From Primula veris (taxonomy: Eukaryota; Streptophyta; Magnoliopsida; Ericales; Primulaceae), in assembly GCA_963682055.1 (NCBI GenBank), contig OY821744.1:22978967-23042966 (forward strand): a DNA stretch of 64,000 bases. The letters run 5' to 3'. Positions 1 through 13,000 of the stretch are shown here, one piece after another; the stretch's first letter is position 1, and the number at the start of each line of letters is the position of its first letter. The translations under genes and the position numbers were made by a program. A model generated the notes under the pieces. It did not search any database. It saw only the letters and a list, made by a program, of their open reading frames with translations, and was not told where the DNA came from.

Positions 1-1560
1 GTTCAAGTATCCCAAGCTAATCAAGTACTCACTTAGGCGGTATACCACATCCGCTCGGATTATATTAATCCATATAGTGAACGTCTCATTTAAATGAGAT
101 CGTGTTCCGTGGTCAGGAACTACTTGATTAAAGCATATGAAGTCACACAGGGACCTTCATCTGTATCTCTTTGTCTAAATTCTCATAGAGATAAAACAGT
201 GACCAGAATCACATGCTGCATAATCAGTTTTTGGGAAACTACTAAACTGGTAAAGTAGGGAACTATTATAATGTCCATTACGAGGAAATCAACCATCTCG
301 TAATCAATTCCAAGGTGTGAGAGAAGCCTTGCGCTACTAGGTGAGCATTCTACAATCTCATTATTCTCATCAATTTTCCTTACGAATAACCAAATAAACG
401 AACTCGTTTAACATTGGTGGTGTTGGAGCTACAGGTCCGAACACACTTTCGCTAAGGAGTCTACTTGGATTATAAGTTTCCATTAGTCCAGTCTATTCTC
501 CGTTGACTTCAGGCAACGGTACATGGTTCCCTGTCATAATTTGTTCATATTATCAGTCGTCACCAAATATATGGACAAGTAATCAATGACAGTCTCGTTT
601 CGCTTCAATATCGTCTAAGATATCATGATCGACAGATATTTCGAGATTCTTAGGATGAGGAGGAAATCACACATCTCCTTGCTCCTTTATAGTCTCGTGC
701 GACAAATGAGTTTTAGTTCACCACCTCTGGGGCTGAACGAATTTGGAACCAGTCAACTTCCTAATATCTTAGGAAGGACGACAGACTGACGGCCGACGAC
801 AGCGTCCTTTGCTTGGCGGGTTCGGCCAAAGCAACGTGTTACGACAGGAACACGACGTCCGACAGGGACGTCTATCCTTGCAAGCATTTTGCAGCAGGTA
901 TAAATGATCTCGTGACATCTCATAAAGTCATTAAATGCGTCTGGCATTTAGTTAGACTTGAGGGAGTCTATGCACTTACTTATCACTAAGTGCAGTTTTG
1001 GGGATCAAGCTAAGACCGAGTGGGTTATGCCACGTTACTTCACGTCGTTTCTTATCAACGGTAACGCTCAAATCTCCCCCTAACGACGAGGAGAACAATC
1101 TTAGCGATGTCACTTTCGCATATCATGCGGTAAAGAGATCGCTTGCCAAGGTTACTCTATCAAATGATAGGTATGGGATTCATAATCGACTTATGTCCCC
1201 TTCAGAGGTCCATATTTTGAACCCTATAGCGGCTCAATCAAAATATTAATTAAGCACTCCAAACACGCGTTAATATGAGACTTCTGGCTCATAACCAGTA
1301 ACCAGCTGGTACGCATATGGCGTTTGAGTGTCTATGGACCTCATGACGGACCAATGCAGCAAAATAGCATAACCCCACACGAAAATATAAATCTTGGTGC
1401 GCAAGACCAAGAAATGCATGCAATCATTTGCAGTCGCATCATCAAACTTTCTGTGAGTCCATTTGGGTCTGAACATAATCGACAGGATGTTCAATTTGAA
1501 TTTCCAAACTCAAGTAATTTCAAATCGAAATTTCAATTTTTTACTCTTCGGAATTATCAA
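1..1560 (-). pseudogene. Copia pol remnant (integrase C-terminus and start of reverse transcriptase)
   Basis: On the minus strand, 1494-1270 encodes a segment with WGYAIL and YAYQLVTGYEPEVSY, corresponding to the integrase region before the C-terminal SH3-like part. Further along (about 1250-1060) a second frame ends in SLGGD, like the FPSLGGE motif of the family. 947-753 carries PDAF...ARIDVPVG, matching the linker before RT. From about 460 to 1 come VFGPVAPTPP, IVECS, GIDYE and RRSLYGL followed by a WY pair, matching the start of the Copia RT. Several stops and frame changes separate the pieces. This is a remnant, not a gene. Confidence 0.72.
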
Positions 1561-2879
1561 GTCAACTAGACTTTTCATGATAATCCAGATCATGAGCCAT
1601 CAACTTAATGATAGGGCTAGAAGTTTAGGAAATGCTGCATTTCTGTGGACAACAATAATCATGTGACCTTATTGTCGATGCATCAACCATAACCATTTAT
1701 ATTTATGGTCCGTCTTATTGTTGGATAAGTCCACAATAACTCCTTCAATTCTTTACAAGAATTCTACGAGTTCTTTTCGTGATCTTTACACATACTAGTC
1801 TTTCAAAGTGAGCATTAGTGGCATGAATTTCGGATTAATCACGAAATATATTCTCAGAGAGAATCCAAATGCGATGCGATTATAAATCAAGCATCGTCTT
1901 TTGACCCGGGAATATCTCATCCGGTCAATGCCACAATATCAGAATGCTCTTATCAATCGACGACAGGCGAATGATAGTACAGACAATCATGTCTTAGCAT
2001 CTAAATCATTTATCATTCGACGACAGGCGAAATGATAAGGTAACTTTAAATGCTTTAAAGAATGTGGTAGCAACCACTTGAAAGACATTTCAACTCCTCT
2101 AAAATACGTTTTTGGTCGTATTGAATGGAGGCTATGTAAAGAAATTCTAATTCTTTCATGAGCTATTATCAGATAACACTGGTTTTCTCGAATATTTTAT
2201 AACTCAACAAGGTACGGCAGGACCTACATGAGTATAAGGCCTCATATTTGACAAATCAATTTGGTTTTACCAAAGATTTCGATTTGGAACGACAGGTCTA
2301 GAATCGTTGTCACTGAGTGCTCTTTTAGGCAAGTAGTTGGTGAAATTATATGGTACACTGTTACCCACTATTTCCAAAAAACCAACTACACCACAAGTAT
2401 TGCCTAAAATTTCATAATTTAAAGTTTGGTCACATTTGTCAAAGGAATTTGCTCAAAACACTTTAAATTATTTCGAGAAATTTCATAAACAGGCAAACCA
2501 TAATCCAAAAGTATGTCCAAATGGAAATTCATAATCCAAATGGAAAAACATAATCCAGATGAGCGAAAAAATGGCTCAATGATTTATCAAAATCAATAGA
2601 GAAAGGTACCAAACTTATTTGAGCCACAAAACCGGGGGTCTCAATAGTTTCCTTTCAGTTATCTTTAACCACATTAGCATCGTTTTTTTTACCTTTATAA
2701 TAGTTTTGAACTATTTAAGGAGTAACCGTGCATGACCTTTGTCTTTATAGCATAGAGTTGCCTACTTGAGCATTATCTCTTGCTTTGTGACAACGGGCCA
2801 TATTGTTCATTTCAATTACTGTCTTGGAGCCACAGGTTTTCGATTTTGACGATTGTCTAAAATCTCGCTTGGCTAGGCG

Positions 2880-3183
2880 ATTCATCGGGATCGCGACAGT
2901 TCGAGAAAAATAACACTTGTCTCGATTCTCGATTCGTGGAAAAAAAATGTACACGAAGAGCATTAATATCAGGCAAACAATTCGCCATTGACCCAATAAG
3001 ATTAAAACTACTCACCGGGGTAATTTTCTTATCCAATAACAGATGGGCGATAAAGGAACATGGTGAATATAATTTCACGATACTGCTTATGAAATACAAT
3101 TTCCAAGCTAGTATTTTGATGAAGGATAGCTCCAATATGTCAATTTCAGACATTTGTTCACCATAGACGTCATCACGTCTCAA
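2880..3183 (-). pseudogene. Copia gag remnant (UBN2-like)
   Basis: The minus-strand reading from 3183 contains a run of about 80 residues (SEIDILELSF, later LPDINAL) that lines up with the part of plant Copia gag where DMLEKTF, a lysine/leucine-rich helix, NHE..P.GS and PEVNA follow each other. No zinc knuckle was found. Its position between the LTR/PBS and the integrase remnant is as expected for gag. The identification is by eye and the sequence is clearly decayed. Confidence 0.55.
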
Positions 3184-4733
3184 ATGTGGTGGCGGAATAA
3201 AATCAAAGCCTTAGCATTCATCTCGAGGGTAACAACAAACTCGTGTTTTACTCATCAAAGATGGCATCCAAAAAAAATATTTGGACATCACATTTTCACA
3301 CATCAGGGTGAGAAACATGTGATGACGGATTAAAATCAACGTTTAAACAGTCATTTCGCAAGTATGTTTTACGATTTTTCTCATCATAGATGGCATCCAA
3401 CATGTGTTGGGAGTTGTGGATTATTTATCATATAAAACGACTGGTTTATATGTTTATGGTTTGCACAAGCACAAACTTTTTTTTTTCTCGAAACGACAGG
3501 TTCAAAAACATTAGTTTTGCTTCTCATGTGAATCGGTTCTCATTGATCGAACGACGGGTCGATACTGAAATACCAATTCGGCGAAACATACATCACTATA
3601 TAAACACACTTGGGGAAATTATTATTTAGTCAACCCCTTTCGGTAGCTCTACTTGAAAAACGACCAGGAAAGACGGTGAGGGTGGAGGGCACGAATGCCA
3701 CTTAAAACCCGACCTCATTAGGATATCGACTTCCGCCTATATCTTTCCTAGACATCGTATCCAAATAGGTGAGTCTAGTTGGGGAGGGTTCATAATTTTT
3801 TCAACTTAAATGTGAAAATATATGATTTCGCAAATTACCATATTTTACACAAGTGTACATGGCAGTAAATAAATAGATAGATCGTACCTGCTTGCATGAT
3901 TAAATAATATAGCAGTAGCATGATAGTAGATAATAGCACAATCTAAATTTACCAATTTACACTAAGTAAGATATTACTCAATATTTTTTTATTATCATGT
4001 GGCTATATGTGTAAATTTTATACATGGTAACTAAATCATTCATGTACATAATATATTTTAATGGCCAATTTACAATATTCACGCAATTTCCATTTCTATG
4101 GTAATTTTCTAGTTTTCGTGAGGACCAAATATATACATATTTAAACTTATATGCAGCTCTGTAAATAGGGGTAAACTACATGGATCACTACTGTAATTTA
4201 TCTAACTTATATTCAGTTTGACATTAATTACACATGAAGTGCACAAGTTTCAGGATTTTCATATACTCTTATATATTTCGGTTTTTAACGAATTTGGTCC
4301 AACAGTTTACATACCAATCACGAACTTGTTTTATATAATTAACGAGTCATCATATAAATGCTATGCTACAGGTGAGTTACTGCCTATATGAATGTAGTAA
4401 TCAGGTCATGTTAGATACTAATTTATTAGGAGATACGTGCTCTAAGAGCAGTAGTATACTATGCTTAGGATTGTTATATAAATAAACAATGACATAGCAC
4501 TATTCAATTACAATTAGTATTCTAACAGGAATATGCAACTTTAAATTACTAATCATAGTAATATGTAAAATATTGTACCGTACGCCTCGTATTTTGGGAA
4601 GGCCGATCGAACACAAAAAAAAAAACTTCAAAGTTTGGCCGTATGTTTATAACTCAATATCCTTGCGTTTAATCAAAATCTTCAATATCCACGAGCGTAT
4701 ATCCTATTCTCCGCGAGCAAAGTGCTGATAACG

Positions 4734-4947
4734 TGTTGTGTGACATATTAGCTCACATATATATGTATATAAATATAAAGATAGAATATAGAGAGAGACA
4801 ACAACATGGTCTTTATTAATCAGAATGCATATATACAAGGAGACCCTAACCTTCTTTATATACTAGAGGTTAGAGTTATACAAGATAGAAAGCCCAACTT
4901 AGGCCCACTATGAGTAAGACCCAATAGTCCAATAATATCTTACAACA
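4734..4947 (-). repeat. 5' LTR of the decayed Copia element
   Basis: A 214-bp block starts TGTTG and ends CAACA on either strand (TG...CA ends). It contains a TATA-rich stretch and, on the minus strand, an AATAAA-like signal followed by a CT-rich tract, as expected for an LTR. Directly inside it (4733-4719, minus strand) lies CGTTATCAGCACTTT, a primer-binding-site-like sequence of the kind found next to some plant Copia LTRs. The partner LTR is not in the window, so the boundaries rest on the TG/CA ends and the PBS. Confidence 0.7.
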
Positions 4948-6022
4948 TACACGACATTTTACAAAAAAACATTTCCTATCATAAACTGTACGCTTTCTTT
5001 TCCATTCTTACTCCTTAACTTATGGGTTTTTTCATCTCATTACCATCATAAATAAAAACGTTTTCTTTTGTTATCAGCTCTTTACAAAATGGACAAAAAG
5101 CTGAAGTGTTTGCTCACGTAAAGTCAAATCTGACCTTAAATATGACCAGACTACAAAAATTAATCTTTGAGTGTTTTTGTATCCTGTCCGGATTTTAAAT
5201 CCGAAGTTTATCTCAATACCTTCTCATAATACGGACATACATGAGTGATAATCACGACAGTAATGATTTGTTTGGTTGTGGTATTTGCTCATGAGATTGG
5301 ACATTAAATGATGTGTGATCCATAAAACATGTGTTTGGTTGGTAAATGTAGGTCGGCACTATAAATAATGTACGAACAACAAATGACCCAAATTATGTAT
5401 TTGAAATTTCATGAAATACGATAATACTAGTAAATCGTGTCAACGCGTTACGTGACACACCGGTAATGTAATGAAATGAAGGAAAATAAGTTGATAATAT
5501 TTAATAGAAGTCTAAGCGGTTAAGAAAGGAGAAGAAATGTAATTTGTTTCTTCTTTTTCTATACTTTATAATTTAGAGTAATATGGTAATTAATAAAAAA
5601 AAATGCCATGTAAGAGCATTTTTAGAAAGAAAAATGATAAAATTTGGCATATTCATTTATTTTGAGTTACTTATTATAATAGTACGATGATTTCCGGAAC
5701 TAATCGTGTGATCATCATTTCAAAATACTATCATATCAAAATAGAATTATCAATCCCACGACTAATAGTGTAACCTAAAACTCTAGTGGTGTAGTAATAT
5801 AAATAGCTGTTAGAATGGGAAACGGAAACGAGAAACCAAAATAGAAAACGGGGAAATTTTTATTTTTTTAAAAAAAATTACAAGTAAAATAATAGCAAGA
5901 ATCATAAAACGAGAAGTGGTGAGGAAAAAACAAGAAACATTATTGTTGACAGAGAAAACAAGTTTATCTACAAGTATAATCAGTACTACTGGTATGTTTG
6001 AACTTTGAACAGTCATAAGTAG
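4948..6022. other. AT-rich spacer, no gene recognised
   Basis: About 1.1 kb between the decayed Copia LTR and a hAT-like MITE. It is AT-rich with stops in all frames and has no protein-like reading. A short perfect palindrome (CGGATTTTAAATCCG) lies near 5189-5203. No function can be assigned. Confidence 0.6.
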
Positions 6023-6030
6023 TTTAGTTT

Positions 6031-6740
6031 AGGACTCGGAAAAGTTCCTGAAATCCCGACCCGATCCGACATCCGATCCGGTCTCGACCCGATTTTTTTT
6101 CGATTCGATATTGTCTCGATCCGAAAGATCGGATTTTTGTCCCGTTCCGAAGTAATTCGGTTCGGGATCGAATTTTTATTTTCAAATCCGGATGGATTTC
6201 CCGACCCGACTCGATAGAATTAATATACACTAAAAAAAAACTTATTATGAATAGTACCAGTTTATATTTATTAAAAAAAAAACTTAATCTCACATCTAAT
6301 ATATTTACTAAATAACACACTTTTATTTTCGTACGAGTTTATTGTTGCATAAGTTGTGTATTAATCTTAATATTGAATAACTAAAATTATAACATTTGGT
6401 TTCTATTTTTAGTTTGAATTATGTTATTGTTTATTTTTTCTTAAAAATAATTATAATTAGTTGTCTTGTTTGTTAATCAATCTTATAAATGAATACAATA
6501 TCAACGTAGTATTGTCCTACTTTTTTATTTTGTTTAAATATAACGAACTTTTTAACAAAATTACTAATTATGTTGTAACTTTTTAACAATTTTTTTTTCT
6601 AGGAATATGAAATATCGGGAAATGCCGTCCCGACCTTTCGAGATCCCGAATTATCGAAATCCGACCATTTTAGAATCAGGATCGAGACATTTAAATGACA
6701 GCTGAAAACTATCGGATCGGTAGACATATTCGATGCCTAC
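6031..6740. mobile_element. Non-autonomous DNA transposon (hAT-like MITE) upstream of LARP1
   Basis: A 710-bp block is flanked by an exact 8-bp direct repeat TTTAGTTT (6023-6030 and 6741-6748), the target-site length typical of hAT elements. Its ends are rich in GATCCGA/CGACCCGA-type words, placed at both ends around an AT-rich centre. It contains no coding capacity. The terminal inverted repeat is poor (about AGGACTCGG against AGGCATCGA) and the exact ends could shift by one or two bases. A block of similar size and word content, also with an 8-bp target repeat, lies in LARP1 intron 10 (19904-20639). Confidence 0.55.
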
Positions 6741-6748
6741 TTTAGTTT

Positions 6749-6905
6749 AGCAGAGCAGTTTGGTAAGAAAAGACGCAGGCGGCCACACACACACACACAC
6801 ACAGAGACTAAACTAAACACTCAGAGCTTATTATTGTCGTAACTCCTAATAATATAAAACCCTAATACTAATACTAAACACTCACTCCCTTCCCTTCCCT
6901 TCCGC

Positions 6906-6946
<41 letters not shown>

Positions 6947-7058
6947 CAAACATCTACACATATATAAACTGATAAAACACCCCCCCAAGTGAGTGATATA
7001 TAGATATACATACAAACATAATAATAATAATAATAATAAAAAGTAAAATAAAAAAGTG
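6749..7058 (+). promoter_or_regulatory. LARP1 core promoter and 5' UTR with microsatellites
   Basis: The region directly upstream of the LARP1 ATG holds a (CA)n run at 6784-6802, a pyrimidine tract of CCTT and CT repeats at about 6887-6923, an (AT)n run at 6923-6946 and an (AAT)n run at about 7018-7038. CT-rich leaders are common in plant 5' UTRs. An in-frame TAA at 7044-7046 lies 12 bp before the ATG at 7059, so translation cannot start further upstream in this frame. The exact transcription start cannot be set from sequence alone. Confidence 0.5.
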
Positions 7059-10000
7059 ATGGTGGTAGTAGAGAGTGAAGGAAATACAAGTGTACCACAT
7101 CCACATCCAAAGTCCCCATGGAAGAAGAACAACTCATCTCCTCCTCCTTCTACCAATGCCGCCTTTTCTCCTTCACCTCCACCCCCTTCTTCTACCGATT
7201 CATGGCCTCTTCTTTCCCAATCCCATCTTATCAAAAACACACCACCTAACCTCACTTCTTCTCCCCCTCCTACTTCTTCTTCCTCCCCGGTATTCTTTTC
7301 TTTTTCTTTTTTTCCTTTTTTTTTAAAACCATTTCTTCTGTTATTTCTTTTTTGTTTGTTTATCTAGGATTTATTCCTTGCCTTGTTTGTTTTTCCTATT
7401 TCTATTCCTCTTTTTTATTTTACATTTTGGATTTTTCCATCCTATTATGGATAGAAAACATTTCATCTAATTATTGGTTTGTTAGCATTTCTGTACCTTG
7501 TATTGTTGTGTGTTTGTTTCTCGATTAATACCTTGCATTGTTAGTTTTTCCAATTATTACTCTGTATTCGTGTTTTTTTTTAATACATTTTGGACTTTTC
7601 TATCCAATTAACATATCCTTTTATTGGGTTCTTAGCAATCTTTTATCTTGTATCGTAATTGGATAGAAAACATTTGTGATATGCTGGTTTTCCATTCATA
7701 ATTGGATGTAAAAGTTTGAAATGTAAAAAGAGAAAAAAGAATACAGGGTACAAAATAGAAAAAAAAAATGATACTAGAGGGTATTAAACAAGAAAAATAC
7801 AACAATATAGGGTACACCAACTTGAGTAAGCTTGAGCCCAGTGACGAAATCAAGATTTGTCAATTTGGATGGGCCGTTATTCTATATATATTTTTTCATA
7901 CCATATATGGATTTTCCTTTTTAGTAAAATGTGGGAGGGGCGAACGCTAATTTTTGAAGATTTTGATTAGATTTTTTTTTTTTACTTTTTCATCGTCTTT
8001 TATCAAAATAAATGGAGGGGTCATCGGACTGATTGTCTCTACTTAGTTTCTTCCTTCCCTGCTTGAGCTCTTTATCCTCTGGGTCTCTTGTTATTATTTT
8101 TTTACTGTTAGAGTTATAAATTATCTAAGATTGATTATTTATTGATCAAGCTTGTGGAGGAGTCATTTTGATGGAACTCGATTACACTGGATTCTGAGAC
8201 ATGATGATGAATGTTGATCAAGGATAATGTTTTCTGTTAAAAGTTTTTTCGACTTTTATTAGTAGTAATGCTTGACTGAAAAAAATTGTGCTGGTATTTT
8301 TTTGAGCTATTGGTGTTTTGTTTAGTTATATTTCTATTATCTTTGTAGTTCGTCAAGGGTTGAGTTTTTATCATATGGGGTTGGTATGATTTTTCTTTAT
8401 ATCCTGGATTTTAATTTGTGGTACATCGGATGGATTAGGTATCAGAACCTTTTATCTGCATGCTTGTTGATAAGGTTGTGTTTTCTGTAAAAAGATTCTT
8501 GGACTTTTATTAGTAATAATGCTTAACTAGAAAACAGATTGCAATGAATTGTCTTATTCAAACGAAAGTGTTCCCGTTATTGTAATGTACCAATATGACA
8601 CTGCCGTGGGTAATCTTTGTTCTAGAATCACTTCCAGTTATGGTATCTATTTTAAGATTTTATTTGTGCAAGCTCTGAATCATACGACCAGTAGTGAGAT
8701 AAATGTTTTGTCCAAATTTGGTTTGTGAATTATATCAAAGGCTCATTAATATCGTCAAACCAAAACATAATAAATCAACACCTCGTCCTGACCATGACGT
8801 TTACGAGAAATTTTCCACGTGTGTAATTCTGGAATTGTATTGCTCACTTTTCATTTTAAGTGCTGACATAATAACTTGAGCACTACTTTCGGAGTAATGG
8901 ATAAGCTTTCCAACTCTATTTTGCTTCTTTGCTTGAGTCATTATTATTATTACACTTGTGTCAAATTACTTTCTACTTGATTAGTTTTTGTCATTTACGA
9001 CTGTTAAAAACATGGTTTAGGTACGTGCCAGATTTATGTGAAGTTTTTCAAAAAGAATTTTTTTCCTCTCAATTTCGCGACAATTTGGCATAACTTTCCC
9101 AGTGGGCAGCCATTACAAACGTCATAAATTTTTGGCAATGATTCTGAGTTTCCATTTTGAACTTCTAATGGTAATAATGCTCTACATGGGAAAAAAAGAT
9201 TGCTTTTCGTTTTCCTTGTTTGGAGGAAATGCGCTCTTAATGTATTTAAGTCCCACAACGGCACGACCATGGGTATTTCTGTGCTAGAATCACTTTTTTG
9301 ATGGTTTCAGTTTAAACTTTTGCATTGAACTGCACTTAGTGTTTTTAAATATTTTGATTTTAAGCTATGTATTTTATGATGTGAGTGAGAGGAATGTTCA
9401 TGGCATCCATGTTTTTTGGCCAAAACACTTTGCAAATAAAACAAGGGGGCTTATTGTCTTGTACAGTTCTTCGAACTAATCATTTTACATTGTGTTCACC
9501 ACAAGTAAAATAATGATAGTAAATCATCAGAATCTTATTCTCACGAATTATCATGCTGATTTGTAGAACAATTTACATCTTTTGTAAGAAAATTATATCA
9601 CTTTTCAATTTAAACTTTAACTAAATAGCTGGCCAAGTGAATGTTTTACTATTCGAGCAAATGTATTTATTGCTCCAGCCTCATTTCTATCTATATGCTT
9701 CTGTTTTTATTTCCAAACTATTCTTCGAATCATGACATTTGTTAAATGACATGTTTCATGAGATGTTATCATTTATTACAGTTAGACATGCAGACTTTTA
9801 AGTTATGGTACTAGATGTATGTGATTTTTCCTGAAAGGACATTATTTTCGACATTCTTGTCGCTGGACATGATTTATTTGTCAACTTACGAAGATTCTGA
9901 CAGCCAATGTTGTATGAAATTATGCTAGAGTTTCAAATTTATCTCGAATAGTGAAAGAAAAATATACGCTCTGGTATCCAACATGTCTGTATTTTTTGAT

Positions 10001-13000
10001 CAATTTATCAAGCGCGGTGTTGGCACTATTTTTGGTTTAGTACTTTGTACTATGTTCTGGGTCCGAAGACTCTGAAAACATTTACTATTTTGTCATCAGT
10101 TCCAGTTATTTATTGGCCAATCCATTTGTGTGGAATGATTTTGGATCAATGATAAAACTGAGGTTTAGAGTTCTGCCCTCTACTTTTGCAAAGCCTGCTC
10201 TAACTCAAGCTTTGTCTGGCAAGTGGTGCAGGTAACTGTGCTGTGCGCCTATGTTTTCTTAGCTAGAAGTGATCTATCAGATTTTTTTTTTATAGGAGAT
10301 GCTCATGGGTGTATATTTACATTGCTTTCGTTTCCTTTGTCACAATAGTGGTACCGGATCTGAGAATATTTATTCTACTATTTTTTTATGTTTTGCATGG
10401 TTTGTTGATAGTAGTGCCGATTGTCACATAAATTGAGGAAAAGATGACTTTTAACTGAATGGAGCTTTACTATGGATTATATTTGTATTTCCATTTGTCT
10501 GTTTAGCTGCCAAGTGACTGAGTACTGAGTAGGGTTTGATTAATACGCATTAATGATTATGGGGTCATGGACATGGTGTGCATTTATTCTGCGCCATACT
10601 TTCATCGTCTTGTTTAAATACTTATGGGAAACCTTTCAAACATCTTTCGAACATTTCAGTAACATGTAAATAAGTCCATATTTGGCTCTTGCATAAAGGA
10701 AAACAGTTGACTTAAGATACAAGCACTCATGTTAAACAATTTTAGCATCACAGTGAAGATAGGAGTGAGTGATTCTTTTACCTTCGCATGTACCTTCGCA
10801 ACATTCCATTTACATACAGCCACAGAAGGAAGGGGTGTTCAAAACTCTGGACTTCTGTGACTTTTTAGTGTGTTTTATTTATTTATTTTCATATCTTTGT
10901 ATGGTCTTCTAGGGAGTTGTTGCGCAGCAGAGAAAACCGCATGGAGGGCCGGTGAATTCTAATCCTTCAAATAAACACATGAGTTCACGCCATCAAAAAT
11001 CTAACTCCAAGAGAATTTATAATCCAAGCAATGTACCTCTTTTTCCTGTTCCTATACCATTTCACCAACCGCCAATGCCTCCAGTGTTTCACGGGCTGGT
11101 ACCAGTGCCACATATACCAATTCCTGGATATACATCATATCAACCAGTCCCCATACCTTATCCAAATAGTGAAACTAACTTGGTTAAATCGGGTCCTGAA
11201 ATAGCTTTACCACCTGTGGTTCCTCCTCCTCGAGGTGATATTACAAATGCATACAATGGCAAGATAGTTAACAGAAGGCCCAGTATGCAAGAACCTCTTG
11301 CCCAATCCAATCCCACATGGCATAATCCAAGAGCTTTTGGCTCTAGAGATAATCTTTTTATGCAGCAGAATTTTGGATCAAGGGTTTTGGTACGACCTCC
11401 CTTTCTTGCTCCAGCTCCGGGCTTCATTGAGGGACCTGGCTTTCCTGGTAACTATTTGATATCACTCTGCAGTTCTTGTACACCAAACCTATCGGATTTT
11501 AACAATTATTACACGTACTGATAAAATTCATAATTTATGTATCAATCTATAGAATGTGAAATAAATAGTCCATCAGCATCACAATTTAAACTAAAAAGAC
11601 AATCGTTTTGTGTTAGTAGTTCGATTACAGTGATGTATACCAAGTACATATTTACACAAAATTGAACAATTAACACATTCACGTTAAATATTTAACTTTT
11701 AAGCAGTTGTAACTTCAGATAGAGCTGATGTACTAATTGGGTATTCTGTGTAGATTGGTAGCTAAATTGTGAATTATGATGGGTTGCTGCACTAATTGTT
11801 ATGATTTGTTTAAGTTAGTGTCTGAATTGAGGATCTCCATATTTTATGATAAAAATTGATAGGTTGGTGTACAAAAGTCATACTTCTTCCTTTTCTGCGC
11901 TGTTGTATTTTATTTTAAACTGTGTGAAATAATTGTGTTTATGATACAGGTCCTGCAGGACCTATATACTATCTTCCTGCGGCGCCTCCTGGACACATAA
12001 GGCTACCTTTTCCTCCGCGATTTGTTCAGCCTCCATCCAATGGCATGGCTACTAGTATGGTACCCCCTGAGACGTTGGCTTTGAGAGCTGGCTTAATAAA
12101 GCAAATCGAGTATTACTTCAGGTGGGCCATCTTTAGAAGTTCACAACTAATGTTAATAATTAGTGTGGTCGACTTTCAAATGACCGTAAACTCTTCTACT
12201 TGTCTTTATTGGCAATGTGTGGTTGAGTATTCTGCTCATCTGAAGGATTCCCTTGTGTATGAAAATAATAGAAAATATTTCGAAATTTGTTAAGGTCTTC
12301 AACTCTCAATTCATCTTAAGCATTCTAATAAATGTGTGGTTAAGGAGTATTTCATTTAGAGGATTCTCTTATGTGTGAAAATAATAGAAAATATTTCGAA
12401 ATTTATTTAGGTCTTGAACTTTCATTTTATCCTAAGCATTCTTATTAAACATGTAGCTGTAACTTGGTGAACCTTTATTCTGGCAGTGATGAGAACTTGC
12501 AGACTGATCATTTCCTAATTTCTTTAATGGCTGACAATGGTTGGGTTCCAATTATCAAAATTGCTGACTTTAAAAGGGTAAGATTTGACTGATTTCTTAC
12601 AGTAATCTATATTTTAAGGGAACATGTTTATTATTATTTTATTCCTTATCTTTTGCTCGTTAAGTGCTTATTTTATTTACTTTGTACGCAAGAGACTCAG
12701 CTCTAGATTAACCGTTAACGTTCTCTTTGGAGCCTCATAAATATGCTTTGCTATTCATTTTACTATTATGATATTTTCTCATGATCTGGTGCAGGTGAAA
12801 AGCATGAGTACCGACATATCATTTATCCTTGAAGCTTTGCAGGGTTCCGCTGCTATTGAAATTCAGGTTTTATATGATTCTTTTGGATCTTTTGCATTCT
12901 TCTATCTAAGCAACTTGCGTTGCACTGTGTGAAGAAGCTGTGTAAATAGCTCATATTTCTGTCATTCAGCTCTTTTTTAGTTTACTGACTGACGGACTTT

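Larger units (their letters stand above)
1..4947 (-). mobile_element. Degenerate Ty1/copia retrotransposon, 5' part (other end outside window)
   Basis: Reading the minus strand from 4947 downwards gives, in order, an LTR, a primer-binding-site-like sequence, a gag-like stretch, an integrase tail and the start of a reverse transcriptase, which is the gene order of a Copia element. All coding parts are broken by stops and frame changes, so the element is dead. Recognisable fragments are a gag (UBN2-type) region near 2890-3183, an integrase C-terminal region at about 1000-1560, a linker containing ARIDVPVG near 840-890, and RT pieces between 1 and 460 (VFGPV, then RRSLYGL near the left edge). 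The 3' half and second LTR must lie left of position 1. Between 3200 and 4730 I see only AT-rich leader-like sequence without recognisable coding. Assignment rests on motif order and short matches, not on an alignment. Confidence 0.8.

Noticed and set aside
6821..7255. 144-codon minus-strand reading opposite LARP1 exon 1
   Set aside because: Built from microsatellites (poly-Glu/Arg, Tyr-Ile repeats) and the complement of the proline-rich exon; no independent support.
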